A stretch of 64,000 nucleotides of DNA, taken from assembly GCA_025462865.1 (NCBI GenBank), contig JAOAPI010000177.1, positions 1 to 64,000 on the forward strand, written 5' to 3'. Every line of letters begins with the position of its first letter. The first letter of the stretch is position 1. The notes under the pieces were generated by a model, which saw nothing but the letters and a program-made list of their open reading frames with translations, was not told where the DNA came from and ran no database searches. Positions 8,869 through 18,381 of the stretch are shown here, piece by piece. The translations under genes were made by a program, and so were the position numbers. This stretch comes from Candidatus Sulfotelmatobacter sp. (lineage in GTDB: Bacteria; Acidobacteriota; Terriglobia; Terriglobales; Acidobacteriaceae).

Positions 8869-9669
8869 ATGCAGCCAGAGCTGCTTTCCCGGATACTACC
8901 AACCCCCGGCGAACTTTTGCCTGGACTCGCCGGTGCAGCGCGGTTTATCCTCGCCGACCGTTTCTGGGCACAGCAGAAATGGGACGGAGAGCGTCTTTTG
9001 GTTCGGCGCTCCGGGCGGCAGATCGAAGGCTGGAATAAAAAGGGGCAGACCACCGCGGTTGATCCTGCGTTGATGTCTGCCCTACTTTCCATTAGCGTTC
9101 ATAACTTCATTCTCGATGGCGAGTACGAGCCCTCCGGATACAGGTGCTGGGACCTGTTGCAAGCAGGAGATGAAGATCTGAGGTCTTGGCCGTATCGGGA
9201 CAGGTACGGCGTGTTGAAGGTCTTTGCGCCCTGTCCTCGGATCAGCGTGCTCCCAGTTTGGAGAACCAGCGCCGAGAAAGAACGCATAGTATTTGAGCTG
9301 CATTCAAAACGCGCTGAAGGTGTCGCTTTCAAAGACAGCTTGGCGCCTTATCGTCCTGGCCGCGCGGGTCAGCACTACAAACTCAAGTTCGTCAAAACCG
9401 CTACGGTGAGAATCCGCAGCATCGAGGATTCTCGTGACAGTGCGAGAATTGAGATGCTCGACGGGCTTGTTTGGCGCGACGTTTCAGGCATAAAAGTGCG
9501 TCAGGGAAGTGTCAAAGTTGGAGACTTCGTGGAAGTCAGATACTCGTCTGCCAGTGGAAACAAATGCATCCAGCAGCCGGTGTTTATTCGAACCCGCAAC
9601 GATGTGTCCGATCAAGATTGCTCAGTTGAACAACTCGAATACTCCGGGCGATGGGCACCACTCAGGTAG
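8869..9669 (+). CDS. Minimal ATP-dependent DNA ligase (LigD ligase-domain type)
   Basis: A 266-residue ligase made of a nucleotidyltransferase core and a C-terminal OB domain. Visible motifs are I (KWDGER, Lys adenylated), III (FILDGEY), IV (EGVAFK) and V (YKLKFVK). The C-terminal ~85 residues include the OB segment VRIRSIED and GDFVEVRYSS. There is no polymerase or phosphoesterase domain as in full LigD, so these functions must come from elsewhere. ATG 8869 lies four bases after the Ku stop. Its job is presumably to seal Ku-bound ends in non-homologous end joining. Its smallness resembles stand-alone LigD-like ligases found beside Ku. Confidence 0.88.
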   Translation: MQPELLSRILPTPGELLPGLAGAARFILADRFWAQQKWDGERLLVRRSGRQIEGWNKKGQTTAVDPALMSALLSISVHNFILDGEYEPSGYRCWDLLQAGDEDLRSWPYRDRYGVLKVFAPCPRISVLPVWRTSAEKERIVFELHSKRAEGVAFKDSLAPYRPGRAGQHYKLKFVKTATVRIRSIEDSRDSARIEMLDGLVWRDVSGIKVRQGSVKVGDFVEVRYSSASGNKCIQQPVFIRTRNDVSDQDCSVEQLEYSGRWAPLR

Positions 9670-9913
9670 ATTAGGAGAGATGCCGAACCCCGTTAAGGAT
9701 TTAAACTGACGCGGTAAAATTGGCGGCATGCAGAGACTCATGCATGTACAGGTTGATGCGCGATCGTCTTTCGCGAGGAGATAAAAGTCCCACGGACGTC
9801 CCCCTGACAATTCTCATAAGGTGCACAATTCAGCTTTTGGTCGACTCTTTTGAATAGATCGCCCGATGTCGGCTAATTTGTGAATTCTTCCTCGTCGACA
9901 GGTAGACTAGTTC

Positions 9914-10702
9914 ATGCTCACCTCGTTACTAGTTCTGATCTCTTGTGTCGCCCCTATCACTGGCGCCGAGGTAAAAAAGTTCGACTTCTCGGATCTTCCT
10001 CCGGCGGTCAAGACTGTACGGTTGACAGACTTTTTTACGGAGATACAGCGCGAAAGCGCAGTACCGATCCGCTTTCTAAGGGCTGACCTCTCTCTCGCGA
10101 ACCTTGCCGGACAAACATCTTTTTTCCCCACCGAAACGATTGTGAGGTACTCAGTTACCTCAGACGTTGAACTTGAGAATCTTTTGGCTCACGAACTTGG
10201 ACACGTCTTTTTACATGTAAAGGGCCTATCAATGGACGTGCGAACTTCTGGTCTGAACGATGAATTTCTTAACGCTATTCGTGACGATATAAGTTCAGCG
10301 GTCGAAGATTATCTGATTGTCAAGATTATGTTGAAAAGAGGCTTCCGTCCGCAGCTTGTCTGGGAGAATCTCGCAAATAATCTACTGAATCCTCAATACA
10401 TCCCGCCGAATATAGTTGCCGGCGACGGATTTCAGCGATTCGCCGGATTGAGGCTATTTTGCGTTCTCAATCAGAGAGGCTTGTTCGGAAACGAGGTAAC
10501 TATAACGCGAGAGCAACTCGAAAAAGCGGCGATTGCGTTACAACCAAACATAGTACAGCACGAGCGCAATTACCAGGCGGATGTCGGGACTTTAGACTGT
10601 AATGATGCGCAATCGTGTTTTGTGAAGACCAAAAAACTTAGAGATGCCGTCGGGTTTCCTTCCGTCACTGTCCGAAATCCAAAAACCGGGATTTTTGAAT
10701 AG
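9914..10702 (+). CDS. Secreted HExxH zinc metallopeptidase-like protein
   Basis: A 262-residue protein with a signal peptide (MLTSLLVLISCVAPITGA) and a zincin motif HELGH at residues 93-97, extended as HELGHVFLH with a downstream aspartate/glutamate-rich helix (NAIRDDISSAVEDYLIV). The layout resembles small ImmA/IrrE-like or M48-like metallopeptidases, but no closer family can be named. Its export signal places it outside the cytoplasm. Upstream 9670-9913 holds no convincing gene. It is followed by the divergent pair that includes an ApeA-like protein. Confidence 0.65.
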   Translation: MLTSLLVLISCVAPITGAEVKKFDFSDLPPAVKTVRLTDFFTEIQRESAVPIRFLRADLSLANLAGQTSFFPTETIVRYSVTSDVELENLLAHELGHVFLHVKGLSMDVRTSGLNDEFLNAIRDDISSAVEDYLIVKIMLKRGFRPQLVWENLANNLLNPQYIPPNIVAGDGFQRFAGLRLFCVLNQRGLFGNEVTITREQLEKAAIALQPNIVQHERNYQADVGTLDCNDAQSCFVKTKKLRDAVGFPSVTVRNPKTGIFE

Positions 10703-10812
10703 ACCGCCATTAGGCGCTGATACCGATCAGAATGTTCTGAGAGTCGTAACCAGAACTGAATTTGGCCCCGCGAGTACTGTTCCGACTTGCACCGGCCTCA
10801 TCCCCGACGAGC

Positions 10813-11730
10813 TCAACGAAGCAACTTGCTGAAATATTCCACAAGAGCCATCGTGGCCCGCACCACGAATTCCGCGTCTGCTCTCTTGGCAGGAGGCGAC
10901 GAGTTCGCGTGGGCGAGTTGACTGCCTACCTCCCAAATCATCCGCATCTGCTCACTCAGAAGTTTTGCCTGCCTATCGTCAATGTTGGGTAAATGATCAC
11001 CGATGAAAGCGTCCACTTTTTCTCTGAACTTGGCTTGCTGAGGAACCGAGGATGGTTTCGAATCCATTATCACTTCCACTGCGCGGCGGCAATGCGTAAC
11101 AGCTTTATCCCAATCACGTTCTAACAGATACCTCTTTGCATGCTGAATTTCTTCAACAGACTTAGGAAAATGGAACGCGACAACCCCGTGGCCGTATCGG
11201 ACCTCCAAAAGTTCTAAACCTCCGTAACCCAGCCGCGGCAACAGATCCACCCATTGGGATCGCGGAATGTTAAATGCCAAATGATCTACACGTCCCAGCG
11301 AAAAAACTTGCGCTGTCACGTTGTTGTTGTGATGGATGGCCAATAAGGGGCGCAGTATCAGCGCGCACTGTAAATCACCTGTTCGCGCCTCTTCCATTTG
11401 GGTCAGAATTCGGAGGTCCAGTGGAATCTCGAATCGACAGTGGAACTTGTTGGCCGCGTGTGGATTTCCGGCCGTGAGACCAATCTCCTCTTGGAATCGT
11501 ACGATCACTCGTTGGGCGGGAGAACAGAACTCTCCTGCAATTCTAAGCAGAGAGATCGGAACCGCCGCAGGAGGCTTTTTTTGATTGTCGAGGCAAGCAT
11601 GGACTGTGATTTCTGTGGGAATTGTCAGAAACGGGAAGTGCGGATCGCCGTTTGGATAAATGGTACTCACATCCAACGCGATCTCCCCAAGAGTGACATT
11701 AGGGTTCAATATGATGTTAGCTTTTGGCAT
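10813..11730 (-). CDS. Unknown protein with HEPN-like C-terminal helical domain
   Basis: From ATG 11730 this gives 305 residues. The first ~200 are beta-rich and unrecognised (for example SLGRVDHLAFNIPRSQWVDLLPRLG). The last ~110 are helical (SVEEIQHAKRYLLERDWDKA, VTHCRRAVEVIMDS) and end with MIWEVGSQLAHANSS, which resembles HEPN or abortive-infection C-terminal helical bundles. A longer frame from 11856 would overlap the start region of the divergent gene. It sits head-to-head with the ApeA-like gene, sharing a ~125 base promoter region, so the two may work together. Neither the start nor the function is certain. Confidence 0.5.
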   Translation of the reverse strand: MPKANIILNPNVTLGEIALDVSTIYPNGDPHFPFLTIPTEITVHACLDNQKKPPAAVPISLLRIAGEFCSPAQRVIVRFQEEIGLTAGNPHAANKFHCRFEIPLDLRILTQMEEARTGDLQCALILRPLLAIHHNNNVTAQVFSLGRVDHLAFNIPRSQWVDLLPRLGYGGLELLEVRYGHGVVAFHFPKSVEEIQHAKRYLLERDWDKAVTHCRRAVEVIMDSKPSSVPQQAKFREKVDAFIGDHLPNIDDRQAKLLSEQMRMIWEVGSQLAHANSSPPAKRADAEFVVRATMALVEYFSKLLR

Positions 11731-11855
11731 TGTTTTTAATTCGGCGAAATTTCCAAAGAAGACATTGTATGCCGTTGCAGAAAGGTCAGGAAAGCTGACG
11801 CGCGGGGGAGCACGAGGGAGGCCGAGAGCAGGCGGCTGAAACACAGGTGTATACA

Positions 11856-13247
11856 ATGAACGGTTCTATGAAATCGCTCGAACCTGACATTTTTGATTCC
11901 TTTGAACTGCGTGGACGATGGTGGCTTCCCGAAAGACCCGATGACCGTGTGCATGGCACATTGTCATTTTCCTCGAATGGCATCAGGCTTCGACTTGATG
12001 AAACTTTCACTAATCCAGCTGTCAATCATCCCTTCTGGGCCGCTGGATTTAGACCCGAGTGCATCCTCGGCTTCACGGTTGAGGAAGAGTGTTGCACTCT
12101 TTACAAATCGTTTTGCTCTCGCATCGGCGCGACCCAAGAGTTCCTCGGGAACGCTTTACTCAGAGGGGAACACTTTGCGCACGCGTCCGACCTGCTGGTT
12201 ACCGGCGCCCTGGTGGAGTTTACAAATTTGGTGGAGTGGGTTGATCTTACTCTGATAGCGCAGGAGCCCGGAGCAACTCCTGATCACTTTCGGTTACTTA
12301 TCCCCACATCGACCAAGCGCTTATTTACGGTCCGCGAGACGTCACCATTTCGAGAACTGACGCTAATACTGGGATCTCAGATATCCTTGGCCGCAGAGGG
12401 GGTGTCGGCGGAAAGGCGCTCACACTTCGATTTACATTTTCTACATCCATTGCCGTTTCCAGAGGCGGAAGAGATAATCGGCCAACTTGGAATTCTTGTC
12501 TCAGTTCTTCAGGGGGAGAATGCGTACGCAAACCGCATAAGGTTTCGAATTGCCGGTCCAGAAGGCCGCGCTCGATCGCTCGAACTCTTTCGAGTTCCGA
12601 GAGGCAGCAAACCAGCCATCCGCTCTGCCCACGACATGACCATGAGCTTTACGCAACTCTCCGGAGATGCAGCCTGTGTCTTCGGTGCATGGTTTCTTAA
12701 TGCTAATCAGCTCGATCCCGTATACGACCTGCTAGCCAGCTCCTTGAGCCCCAGCCGGCACAGCGTCCGAACTAGGTTCTTGCTGCTGGCGCAAGCAATT
12801 GAGAGCTTCCACCGAAGGGTACTCGGCGGCACCTATGTCAGCGTGGCGGCCTACCAGCCGGTCCACCAAGCAATTGCCGCCGCCATCCCTGGGAATTTAG
12901 AGTCGGCATTTCGGAGCAGGATCAAGGACTCATTGCGGTACGCATATCAGTACTCACTCCGCACGCGGCTGAAAGCGTTGCTCAAGACGTTGACCGTTGC
13001 TACGAAAGCCGTAATCATCCCAGGCAAGGAGGCTGACTTTGTGGACCTGGTGGTGAACGTCCGCAATTATTTGACGCACTACGATGAAAGTACGGCGTTA
13101 TCTCTGGTACACGATGCAATTGGCATGCACAACTTAAACGAGCAGGTTAGAGCGCTTCTGACGATTCTTCTGCTCAGACAAATGGGGCTGTCCGAAGAAA
13201 AGGCCGCGGGAGCCGTCAACCAAAACTTCTACCTGCCTAACCGCTGA
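11856..13247 (+). CDS. ApeA-like HEPN protein (candidate anti-phage defence)
   Basis: A 463-residue cytoplasmic protein. The N-terminus FELRGRWWLPERPDDRVHGT followed by LSFSSNGIRLRL is typical of the ApeA N-terminal domain 1. The C-terminal ~180 residues form a HEPN bundle with RFLLLAQAIESFHRR and the ribonuclease motif RNYLTH (RxxxxH, about 403-408). ApeA is an established single-gene abortive-infection defence protein with a HEPN domain, thought to cleave RNA on infection. ATG 11856 is preferred to the GTG at 11847; ATG 11868 is also possible. All key residues are present, so it is probably intact. Confidence 0.75.
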   Translation: MNGSMKSLEPDIFDSFELRGRWWLPERPDDRVHGTLSFSSNGIRLRLDETFTNPAVNHPFWAAGFRPECILGFTVEEECCTLYKSFCSRIGATQEFLGNALLRGEHFAHASDLLVTGALVEFTNLVEWVDLTLIAQEPGATPDHFRLLIPTSTKRLFTVRETSPFRELTLILGSQISLAAEGVSAERRSHFDLHFLHPLPFPEAEEIIGQLGILVSVLQGENAYANRIRFRIAGPEGRARSLELFRVPRGSKPAIRSAHDMTMSFTQLSGDAACVFGAWFLNANQLDPVYDLLASSLSPSRHSVRTRFLLLAQAIESFHRRVLGGTYVSVAAYQPVHQAIAAAIPGNLESAFRSRIKDSLRYAYQYSLRTRLKALLKTLTVATKAVIIPGKEADFVDLVVNVRNYLTHYDESTALSLVHDAIGMHNLNEQVRALLTILLLRQMGLSEEKAAGAVNQNFYLPNR

Positions 13248-13278
13248 TCGGTATGCAAAAGCATGTTCGGTTCGGTAG

Positions 13279-13587
13279 TTAAAGGAGGTGGAGGGCGTCT
13301 CGTTTTTTTTCGTCCTCATTTTTCGAGTGAACATGTCGTAGCCATTCCTCGGGCGAGAGAGAGCCCCTCTTTTTCTGCAGTGCTTCCCAGAAGGTGAGAG
13401 CGTCGCTCTTGTTCCAGAACAGTCCATGGGCAATCGAGTCCTGCTCCAGAGTGCCGTCGCCATGCGTAATCACCTGCCAAGTGCGAGGCCCGAGTCTGGC
13501 CTGCGGGTCGTCCGCCACATAGGTATGACCAGCCACCCAAGTATCTCTCGGATCGAACGGATTTGGCACAGCGCTCATTTCGGTCAT
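13279..13587 (-). CDS. Hypothetical protein
   Basis: A 102-residue polar protein starting MTEMSAVPNPFDPRDTWVAG. The middle is aromatic-rich (GLFWNKSDALTFWEALQKK) and the end is basic. No domain is recognised. It is convergent with the ApeA-like gene, with 31 bases between the ends. The coding frame is plausible from its composition. Confidence 0.4.
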   Translation of the reverse strand: MTEMSAVPNPFDPRDTWVAGHTYVADDPQARLGPRTWQVITHGDGTLEQDSIAHGLFWNKSDALTFWEALQKKRGSLSPEEWLRHVHSKNEDEKKRDALHLL

Positions 13588-13684
13588 ATCTTTTTAGATG
13601 CCACGCGAGGCGATGGCGCGTGGCCGCGTGGCGGCGGATTAATTCTTATCTAATTTGTTCCTACTCAAGAGCGAAAGAAACATC

Positions 13685-13834
13685 ATGAACAATAATCGTT
13701 TCGACCCCGAACTCCTCACAGAACCAACCGATGCACAGATAATCACGGAGTTCAATCTCGGTTACGACCCACGTCCAGGTCCGCTACTCACTGTCGCCGA
13801 GCTTGAGGATCTGAACGTGTTTACCGAAGGCTAG
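13685..13834 (+). CDS. 49-residue acidic small protein
   Basis: ATG 13685 to TAG 13832-13834 encodes MNNNRFDPELLTEPTDAQII followed by a proline-containing stretch and VAELEDLNVFTEG. It is acidic, with no membrane segment or signal. A weak GAAAGA precedes the start. Short and isolated, but the residue use looks natural. Function unknown. Confidence 0.35.
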   Translation: MNNNRFDPELLTEPTDAQIITEFNLGYDPRPGPLLTVAELEDLNVFTEG

Positions 13835-13865
13835 AGTTCAATCATTGATAAACGAACTTTGTGGG

Positions 13866-16800
13866 CTACTGAATCGCAATCGCAGCAACCCGGTTGTCCT
13901 TCGGAATAGTAGGTACTACTGTCGCGCCTGGCGACGCAGCACTCTGGTTGTTAGCGTCAGATGAGAGCCCGGCCGTGGGACTGGCACTGGTCTGAGCGTT
14001 TGGCACAACCTGAGCATTTGCGGGTTGGTCTGGCGACTTCGGTGGTTGGTACGAAATTGGGGAAAGCGTACCGTTTGAATTCAGCTTCATTAGAGGGAGC
14101 TCGATGAAAGCTGCTGCACTTGGATTGTCTGATGACGCAAGATAAAGAATTCCGCTTTGCTTCGTGGGCAGGGCCGCAGCTCCTTTGTCCACGGTACAAG
14201 CGGTCGTGCTAGGACACGAAATCTTGATACCTTTCGTAGAAGCACCGACTTCGAGGAACTGAAGCGATCTGGTGAAATTTTGGCCGCTCCACGACGTCGA
14301 ATCGGGGCTGATGTAGGAGACCACTGGCGCAATTAGATCGTGGATGTTTAAGAGCTTCAATCTAGCGTCAGAACCGTCCACGGTCATGTCCATTGAGTCA
14401 TACCACCTGAGAATGTCATTCTGAGCGATCGTAAATTTCGCTGAGAACACGCCCTTAGGTGAGTTGCTATTCTTTACTGCTAGCAATTTACTCGTGGTCT
14501 CGGCGCCGCGAGTATTGATATGTACGTATTGCGCCGCCAGTGGGTCAACGTTAACGACCCGGACCGTGAACTCCCAATCAGCAGGCCCGTCGCTCCATTG
14601 CGGATTGTCAACGCTCCATATGGTGGGCGGAGTACACGGATCGTCGCCGCACTCCGCAAGTTCAGTCCAACCTTCTACAGGAGTACCGCTATGTGCCATG
14701 TCTAAGATATGAAACTTCATGTGCTGAGTTGGTTGCGGTGGTATTTGAGTCGAGCCAACGCTCGCAATATAAGACCTGTTCTTCGTGACGCCCGCTCCTC
14801 CGACATTCCCAGTTGCAGTAATCGTGAATTTCACGAGTCCGTCAGTTTTAGGCGTCCCTGACAGAGCTCCCGCCGGCGTTAGAGTGATGCCGTCCGGCAG
14901 AGCACCGGAACTGAGCGCGTATATGGATGCAGCCGGATCCGATGGGTCGGTTATGAACGCCGTTGAGCTCGTACCTTTGTTACCTAAGCTCAGTGCTTGA
15001 AACGCTGGTCCAAGATTGCACACTAGGCGCGCTCCGGAAGACGATGTTGGATCACATTGGAGTCTTTCCTGCCTGTCGCTGCCGTCGAGTACAGCGTAGA
15101 CTTCAGAATTTGTGCCCCAGATCTGTTCCTCGGAACTTGTCACGAGCTGAACTGAGGCCGGGTTTGCCGCTGAGGAAGTACTAAGAACTGGCGCTGTTCC
15201 TCTGACAGTGAAGATGACCTTGTATTCGTTTTTAGAATCGGGCTGCCAACGAGCCGCATTGATTCGAACAAAGGTCGTTTGCTTGTACGCGATAGAAGGT
15301 AGGGCACAAGGAACTTGGTTGCAATGGAATGGCTTGCCTGAAACGGTCACCTTTGTGGCGTCCATAGATACAGATGGGCCCACGGCAATAGGGGCTTGAG
15401 AAGGAGGAACGATCATGATCGTCGGAAAAGACTGCCCGAATTGACCACCGTCTAGATTGACAATAATCGACTTGGCCGACGTTGGCATCCATGTGTTGAC
15501 GTTTGTGAGAGAGTTTGTTTCGAGTAATCCGGGCGCTGTTGTGAGCGAGACCGCTCTACCGAAAGTGTCTCGAGCGCGCTTGATCAACACCCCATTCGCA
15601 TACACCAGGATTTGTGGATCAAGGTTTTGCGAAAAGCGCAAAACCAGGCTAACCAGGACTGGATTTGTGGGCGAATACTTGGCTGGATCGTATGCCGTCC
15701 GATTGAAGTCGATACCTTCCAAAATCTGACTCGGAGGATCTGGTCGGCCCGTGCTCATTGTGGTGTTCACCATGGAGAAGTTTCCGGTTAGCGCCGCCTT
15801 GGCCGCTCCTGACGCTTCACTATCGGCCCTGGGAGTGTGCTTCGGTTTGGCCCACCATACCTTGTCGAATGAAACAATGGGACTGTTGCAGCCGATAGGA
15901 ACGCGAATTAACGCAAATGTTTTCTTGATGTCCGAAGAAATAATCTTGTCTCCAAGTGGTATTCCAAATTTCCATCCGAAATGACTTTGCCCAACACCGT
16001 ACCCCGTGATGTAAGACGATTGCCCCAACAATTGCGTCATCTGCAGGTGCTCGCGGTTATAACTCGCATTCACTCCGAACCCCAGGAAGGAAAGAACGGC
16101 GCCAAGATTAAAGGCCTGATCTTTATAACGTGTATCCGTAATGTTTAATGCTGCCACTCTCGGAAACACATCGACGACGGTCGGACTCGCTGAGGTGTTA
16201 TCAGGGCATGAAAGATCGTAAGTTGTGTCCAGCAGATGTTGCTGGTGAGCCTGTTTCGGAAATGTAGCCGTGCTGAATTCAATAAGATAAAGCCGATCGT
16301 CCGGACCGGCCGAGTCCGGCTGGGCCATTGCGCCTACAACGCGTGCCAACCGAGACCATAAAAGATCGACTTGATTGTCGAGCTGCTTAGTTGCCGGGAA
16401 GGTTGGCCCTCCAGAAACCGTTCCCGTTGATAACGTGGTTGCAGGCACTGCAGAGCTGAAGGCCGTCGTCGGATTAGCGATGCTACCCGTTGCAGGACTC
16501 GGCGTCCACGGCGTTGAAGGCGCTTTCACTAAGGCCATTTGGGCTGAGAGATTATTGATGTTGTCCGTAATTGCCTGCACCTTTTTCGTGGCAATGTCTT
16601 GAGCGGCAGTATCTTTGTTCGCCTGGGCGTTGGCCTGGTCCTCTTTCGCCTGATATAGCTGCTGTTGCGCGGAGAGCTGTTGCTGAAGGATGCTTTGCGA
16701 CTGCTGCGCCAGGACCGATTGATAGCCAAGGTTCGCGACGGCCATCTGCGACGCAACAGAGTTCTGTACACCAGCTAGCTGCCCATATCCCGCCTGAATC

Positions 16801-17177
16801 TGCAATGACTGGACAACCGCGTCCAACTTGGAGGCGTTTGAGGAGTTGTTATTCAAGAGCAAGGGTGCGACCTGACTACTGACCACATCCTCAAACAGCC
16901 CATCTAATAGCGGATAAACGCGGTCGTACTTCCAGACTCTTGCACCGACTGTTATTTCTTGGCCCTGCGGATTGTTTGTTTCCTCATTCTGCTGCCGCGC
17001 TTCGTCTGTCGTCGGGTTAGGTACATCGGATTTCGTCTTTTGAGGCAGGGTAGAGGCATACAGCTGATGCGCCGCCAATGGACTCTTAATTGCCGCATAC
17101 TGATTAGCGCGGATCCGGATGCCGCTACTCGGGTGGGTAATCAATAAAAGCAGAAGACCTGTGACAAATCGGCGCAT
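13866..17177 (-). CDS. Large secreted protein with coiled-coil N-terminus and Ig-like domain
   Basis: A 1,103-residue protein beginning MRRFVTGLLLLLITHPSSG, a signal peptide or anchor. AGGAGAAG is just upstream of ATG 17177. Residues ~140-220 are a Gln/Ala-rich coiled coil (QQQLSAQQQLYQAKEDQANA). Around residue 765-830 is a putative Ig-type repeat (SSGALPDGITLTPAGALSGT, a He_PIG-like signature). The C-terminus is Ala/Pro/Ser/Gln-rich. It is likely periplasmic or cell-surface. No enzyme motif was seen. It diverges from the hydrolase gene at 17507, leaving 329 bases between. Confidence 0.7.
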   Translation of the reverse strand: MRRFVTGLLLLLITHPSSGIRIRANQYAAIKSPLAAHQLYASTLPQKTKSDVPNPTTDEARQQNEETNNPQGQEITVGARVWKYDRVYPLLDGLFEDVVSSQVAPLLLNNNSSNASKLDAVVQSLQIQAGYGQLAGVQNSVASQMAVANLGYQSVLAQQSQSILQQQLSAQQQLYQAKEDQANAQANKDTAAQDIATKKVQAITDNINNLSAQMALVKAPSTPWTPSPATGSIANPTTAFSSAVPATTLSTGTVSGGPTFPATKQLDNQVDLLWSRLARVVGAMAQPDSAGPDDRLYLIEFSTATFPKQAHQQHLLDTTYDLSCPDNTSASPTVVDVFPRVAALNITDTRYKDQAFNLGAVLSFLGFGVNASYNREHLQMTQLLGQSSYITGYGVGQSHFGWKFGIPLGDKIISSDIKKTFALIRVPIGCNSPIVSFDKVWWAKPKHTPRADSEASGAAKAALTGNFSMVNTTMSTGRPDPPSQILEGIDFNRTAYDPAKYSPTNPVLVSLVLRFSQNLDPQILVYANGVLIKRARDTFGRAVSLTTAPGLLETNSLTNVNTWMPTSAKSIIVNLDGGQFGQSFPTIMIVPPSQAPIAVGPSVSMDATKVTVSGKPFHCNQVPCALPSIAYKQTTFVRINAARWQPDSKNEYKVIFTVRGTAPVLSTSSAANPASVQLVTSSEEQIWGTNSEVYAVLDGSDRQERLQCDPTSSSGARLVCNLGPAFQALSLGNKGTSSTAFITDPSDPAASIYALSSGALPDGITLTPAGALSGTPKTDGLVKFTITATGNVGGAGVTKNRSYIASVGSTQIPPQPTQHMKFHILDMAHSGTPVEGWTELAECGDDPCTPPTIWSVDNPQWSDGPADWEFTVRVVNVDPLAAQYVHINTRGAETTSKLLAVKNSNSPKGVFSAKFTIAQNDILRWYDSMDMTVDGSDARLKLLNIHDLIAPVVSYISPDSTSWSGQNFTRSLQFLEVGASTKGIKISCPSTTACTVDKGAAALPTKQSGILYLASSDNPSAAAFIELPLMKLNSNGTLSPISYQPPKSPDQPANAQVVPNAQTSASPTAGLSSDANNQSAASPGATVVPTIPKDNRVAAIAIQ

Positions 17178-17506
17178 ACTCTTCTTCTCCTAATTTTTTA
17201 GTGGTGTATCGCGGGCCGGGGGGAATTCGAAATCTGCGAATTGTAGGTGTGAATAGCTGGAGCACGATTAAGATAATGTGATTTGTTCTGAATTCGTAAC
17301 AATCATTGGTCAATGGTGTATTTATTCGCAGAGCCGAAGCTGCCCTCAGCTATGATCTATTTCGCTCTGCGATGATCTGATTTCTATAACGAATTCCACA
17401 AGCATTTCCCTTTAACGTTGACTCTGGGCTGAGAGATCGGTTTAATTGCGGGGCAAACGCACCTGGCTGCTACGAGTCGCACTAGACCGCCGCACAAACT
17501 GTCGCC
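17178..17506. promoter_or_regulatory. Divergent intergenic region, no gene seen
   Basis: 329 bases between two divergent genes. It includes the ribosome site of the minus gene (17180-17195) and a generally AT-rich stretch at 17270-17420. I see no convincing hairpin, repeat or reading frame. Promoters for both flanking genes are expected here, but no clear -35/-10 pair can be defended. Confidence 0.3.
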
Positions 17507-18379
17507 GTGCGCAAGAGAGGAAATTTGGAACATCATCTCACCTGGACGGACGATCTTCTTCCGGATAATAAGTTACCGGGCTCCTATGCGCTCCTCTCCG
17601 ACGAACCCACTACGGACACTGCAGTGATTTTCTTTCATGGTTTCTGGGGAGACGCTCATGAGACGTGGTTGAACTTCGAAAGCATGATTGATAGCCACCG
17701 AACGAGGTATCCAGAGTGGGATCGCTCCGACCTCTTTTTTTTTCAATATTCGAGTTTCCGCCGTTCGATTTCCGACATTGCCGGGCTTGTATTGAAGGTG
17801 GTTGAAAGCATTTATCCCAACCCACCGACCAAGCTCTTTGAGTTGGACGTTCCCGCGATGGGAATACCCAATGTGTTTCAAAAGTCTCTCGATCAACACA
17901 AATACGAGAAGCTCCTACTGGTTGGGCATTCTGAAGGCGGAGCCGTCCTGCGCCGCGCTATAGAAATCGCGTATAAGAACAAGAAATTGGGAAAAGAGCT
18001 GGCGGGAGCGACAATGAATTTATTCGCTCCAGCTCACCTTGGCTTCGAGCCTAAGGGTTGGATAGGTTCCTGTTTGAGCGTAGCTCGCATATCACAGGTG
18101 GCAATGACAATATTTAACGCGTCCCCTGCATTTGTGGAAATGAAGGAGAAAACCACACTGCTGAATACGGCGACTAACACGAATCTGTACGCGAAAGAGA
18201 GCCCGGATTTCAAAGCTTTGCGTGCGCGGGTGTTGATCGGTCAACATGACATGATCGTTGTACGCGGAGAATTCGCCTATGACGAGGTATTGGATCAAGT
18301 ACCTGACCAGGATCACACGTCGATTTGCAAGCCACGCGGGAAATATCTTACGCCACTAACATTTGCGCAAGGAAAGTAG
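17507..18379 (+). CDS. Alpha/beta hydrolase (lipase/esterase-like)
   Basis: A 290-residue hydrolase with the oxyanion turn FFHGFWGD (about residues 44-51) and nucleophile elbow GHSEGG, with the serine expected near residue 146. A candidate Asp is in VLIGQHDMIV and the His in DHTSICK near the end. The domain resembles serine esterases and lipases of the DUF676/PGAP1 type. The start used is GTG 17507; there is no strong ribosome site, so the N-terminus is uncertain. Its stop at 18379 is two bases before the next ATG, so the pair is translated together. Substrate unknown. Confidence 0.75.
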   Translation: MRKRGNLEHHLTWTDDLLPDNKLPGSYALLSDEPTTDTAVIFFHGFWGDAHETWLNFESMIDSHRTRYPEWDRSDLFFFQYSSFRRSISDIAGLVLKVVESIYPNPPTKLFELDVPAMGIPNVFQKSLDQHKYEKLLLVGHSEGGAVLRRAIEIAYKNKKLGKELAGATMNLFAPAHLGFEPKGWIGSCLSVARISQVAMTIFNASPAFVEMKEKTTLLNTATNTNLYAKESPDFKALRARVLIGQHDMIVVRGEFAYDEVLDQVPDQDHTSICKPRGKYLTPLTFAQGK

Positions 18380-18381
18380 CA

